Assembly (NCBI GenBank): GCA_943355045.1
Contig: CALRDY010000038.1
Coordinates: 1 to 5,577 of the forward strand
Direction of reading: 5' to 3'
Length of the DNA: 5,577 bases
Origin: Candidatus Nomurabacteria bacterium
Lineage (GTDB): Bacteria; Patescibacteriota; Minisyncoccia; Phycocordibacterales; Phycocordibacteraceae
This document shows positions 5,441-5,577 of this stretch, in pieces (the first letter of the stretch is position 1; each line of letters opens with the position of its first letter). Below the pieces are notes generated by a model that was given only the letters and a program-made list of their open reading frames with translations, did not search any database and had not been told where the DNA came from. The position numbers and the translations under genes were made by a program.

Positions 5441-5577
5441 TTATTAGCATTGAATCCTGACGACCAATGATGTGCGCCTCGTCCGCTCCGTCTCCGCGTT
5501 CTGTGATACCTCTAAACTCTATGACTTCGGCGACAAACACTTGAATTTTAATAAAAAAGCCCTCACTTGGATTGTGT
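5441..5577. other. Unresolved right-edge stretch, possibly a short minus-strand transcript
   Basis: No recognisable gene is seen here. A minus-strand open frame from GTG at 5538-5540 (MFVAEVIEFRGITERG at its start) has no stop before the terminator hairpin and runs on into truB, so it is not credible as drawn. At 5553-5566 the minus strand reads GTGAGGGC then six T, resembling the 3' arm and T-tract of a terminator whose other arm lies outside the window. If so, an RNA of roughly 110 nt could run from near 5535 to the terminator at 5415-5436. Confidence 0.3.

Noticed and set aside
5358..5540. 60-codon minus-strand frame at the right edge
   Set aside because: It begins at GTG, passes through a terminator hairpin and ends inside truB in another frame.

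Overview
The window looks like chromosomal DNA from a streamlined bacterium, most likely a member of the Candidate Phyla Radiation (Patescibacteria), possibly a Parcubacteria-type lineage. This is inferred from four things: an RNase P RNA with a short P3 and an atypical L15 region, a class II ribonucleotide reductase with an ATP-cone, compact same-strand genes with weak or absent Shine-Dalgarno sequences, and a Nudix protein with a long insertion. TGA is used as a stop (nrdJ, Nudix), so this is not one of the lineages that read TGA as glycine. The taxon call comes from reading the sequence only and was not tested by any search.

Layout. At the left edge, on the + strand, lies a nearly complete class A RNase P RNA gene (rnpB, about 1-358) with its own intrinsic terminator (364-400). 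It converges on a run of minus-strand genes. Read in transcription order from the right edge, these are: an unresolved stretch bounded by terminator-like signals (5441-5577); truB (tRNA pseudouridine-55 synthase); a Nudix hydrolase; an AbrB-type antitoxin with a RelE-type toxin; a membrane-anchored DUF192 protein whose start overlaps the toxin's end; and a large adenosylcobalamin-dependent ribonucleotide reductase (nrdJ). Between rnpB and the nrdJ stop codon is a 131-nt near-continuous inverted repeat (458-588) that folds better as + strand RNA than as minus-strand RNA.

How the genes work together. rnpB and truB both serve tRNA maturation (5' processing and the T-loop pseudouridine), and nrdJ supplies DNA precursors. 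The Nudix protein probably hydrolyses a nucleotide-type diphosphate, but its substrate cannot be read from sequence. The toxin-antitoxin pair has its own recognisable promoter (TTGACG-17-TAAAGT) and looks like an inserted module; the DUF192 gene is probably translated by coupling to the toxin. No mobile element, CRISPR array or tRNA gene was seen.

The points most worth a second look are the 458-588 structure, the missing GGU in the RNase P L15 region, the AbrB/RelE pairing with its overlap into DUF192, the divergent Nudix box, perfect GC-rich hairpins inside two coding regions, and a probable leaderless start for truB.
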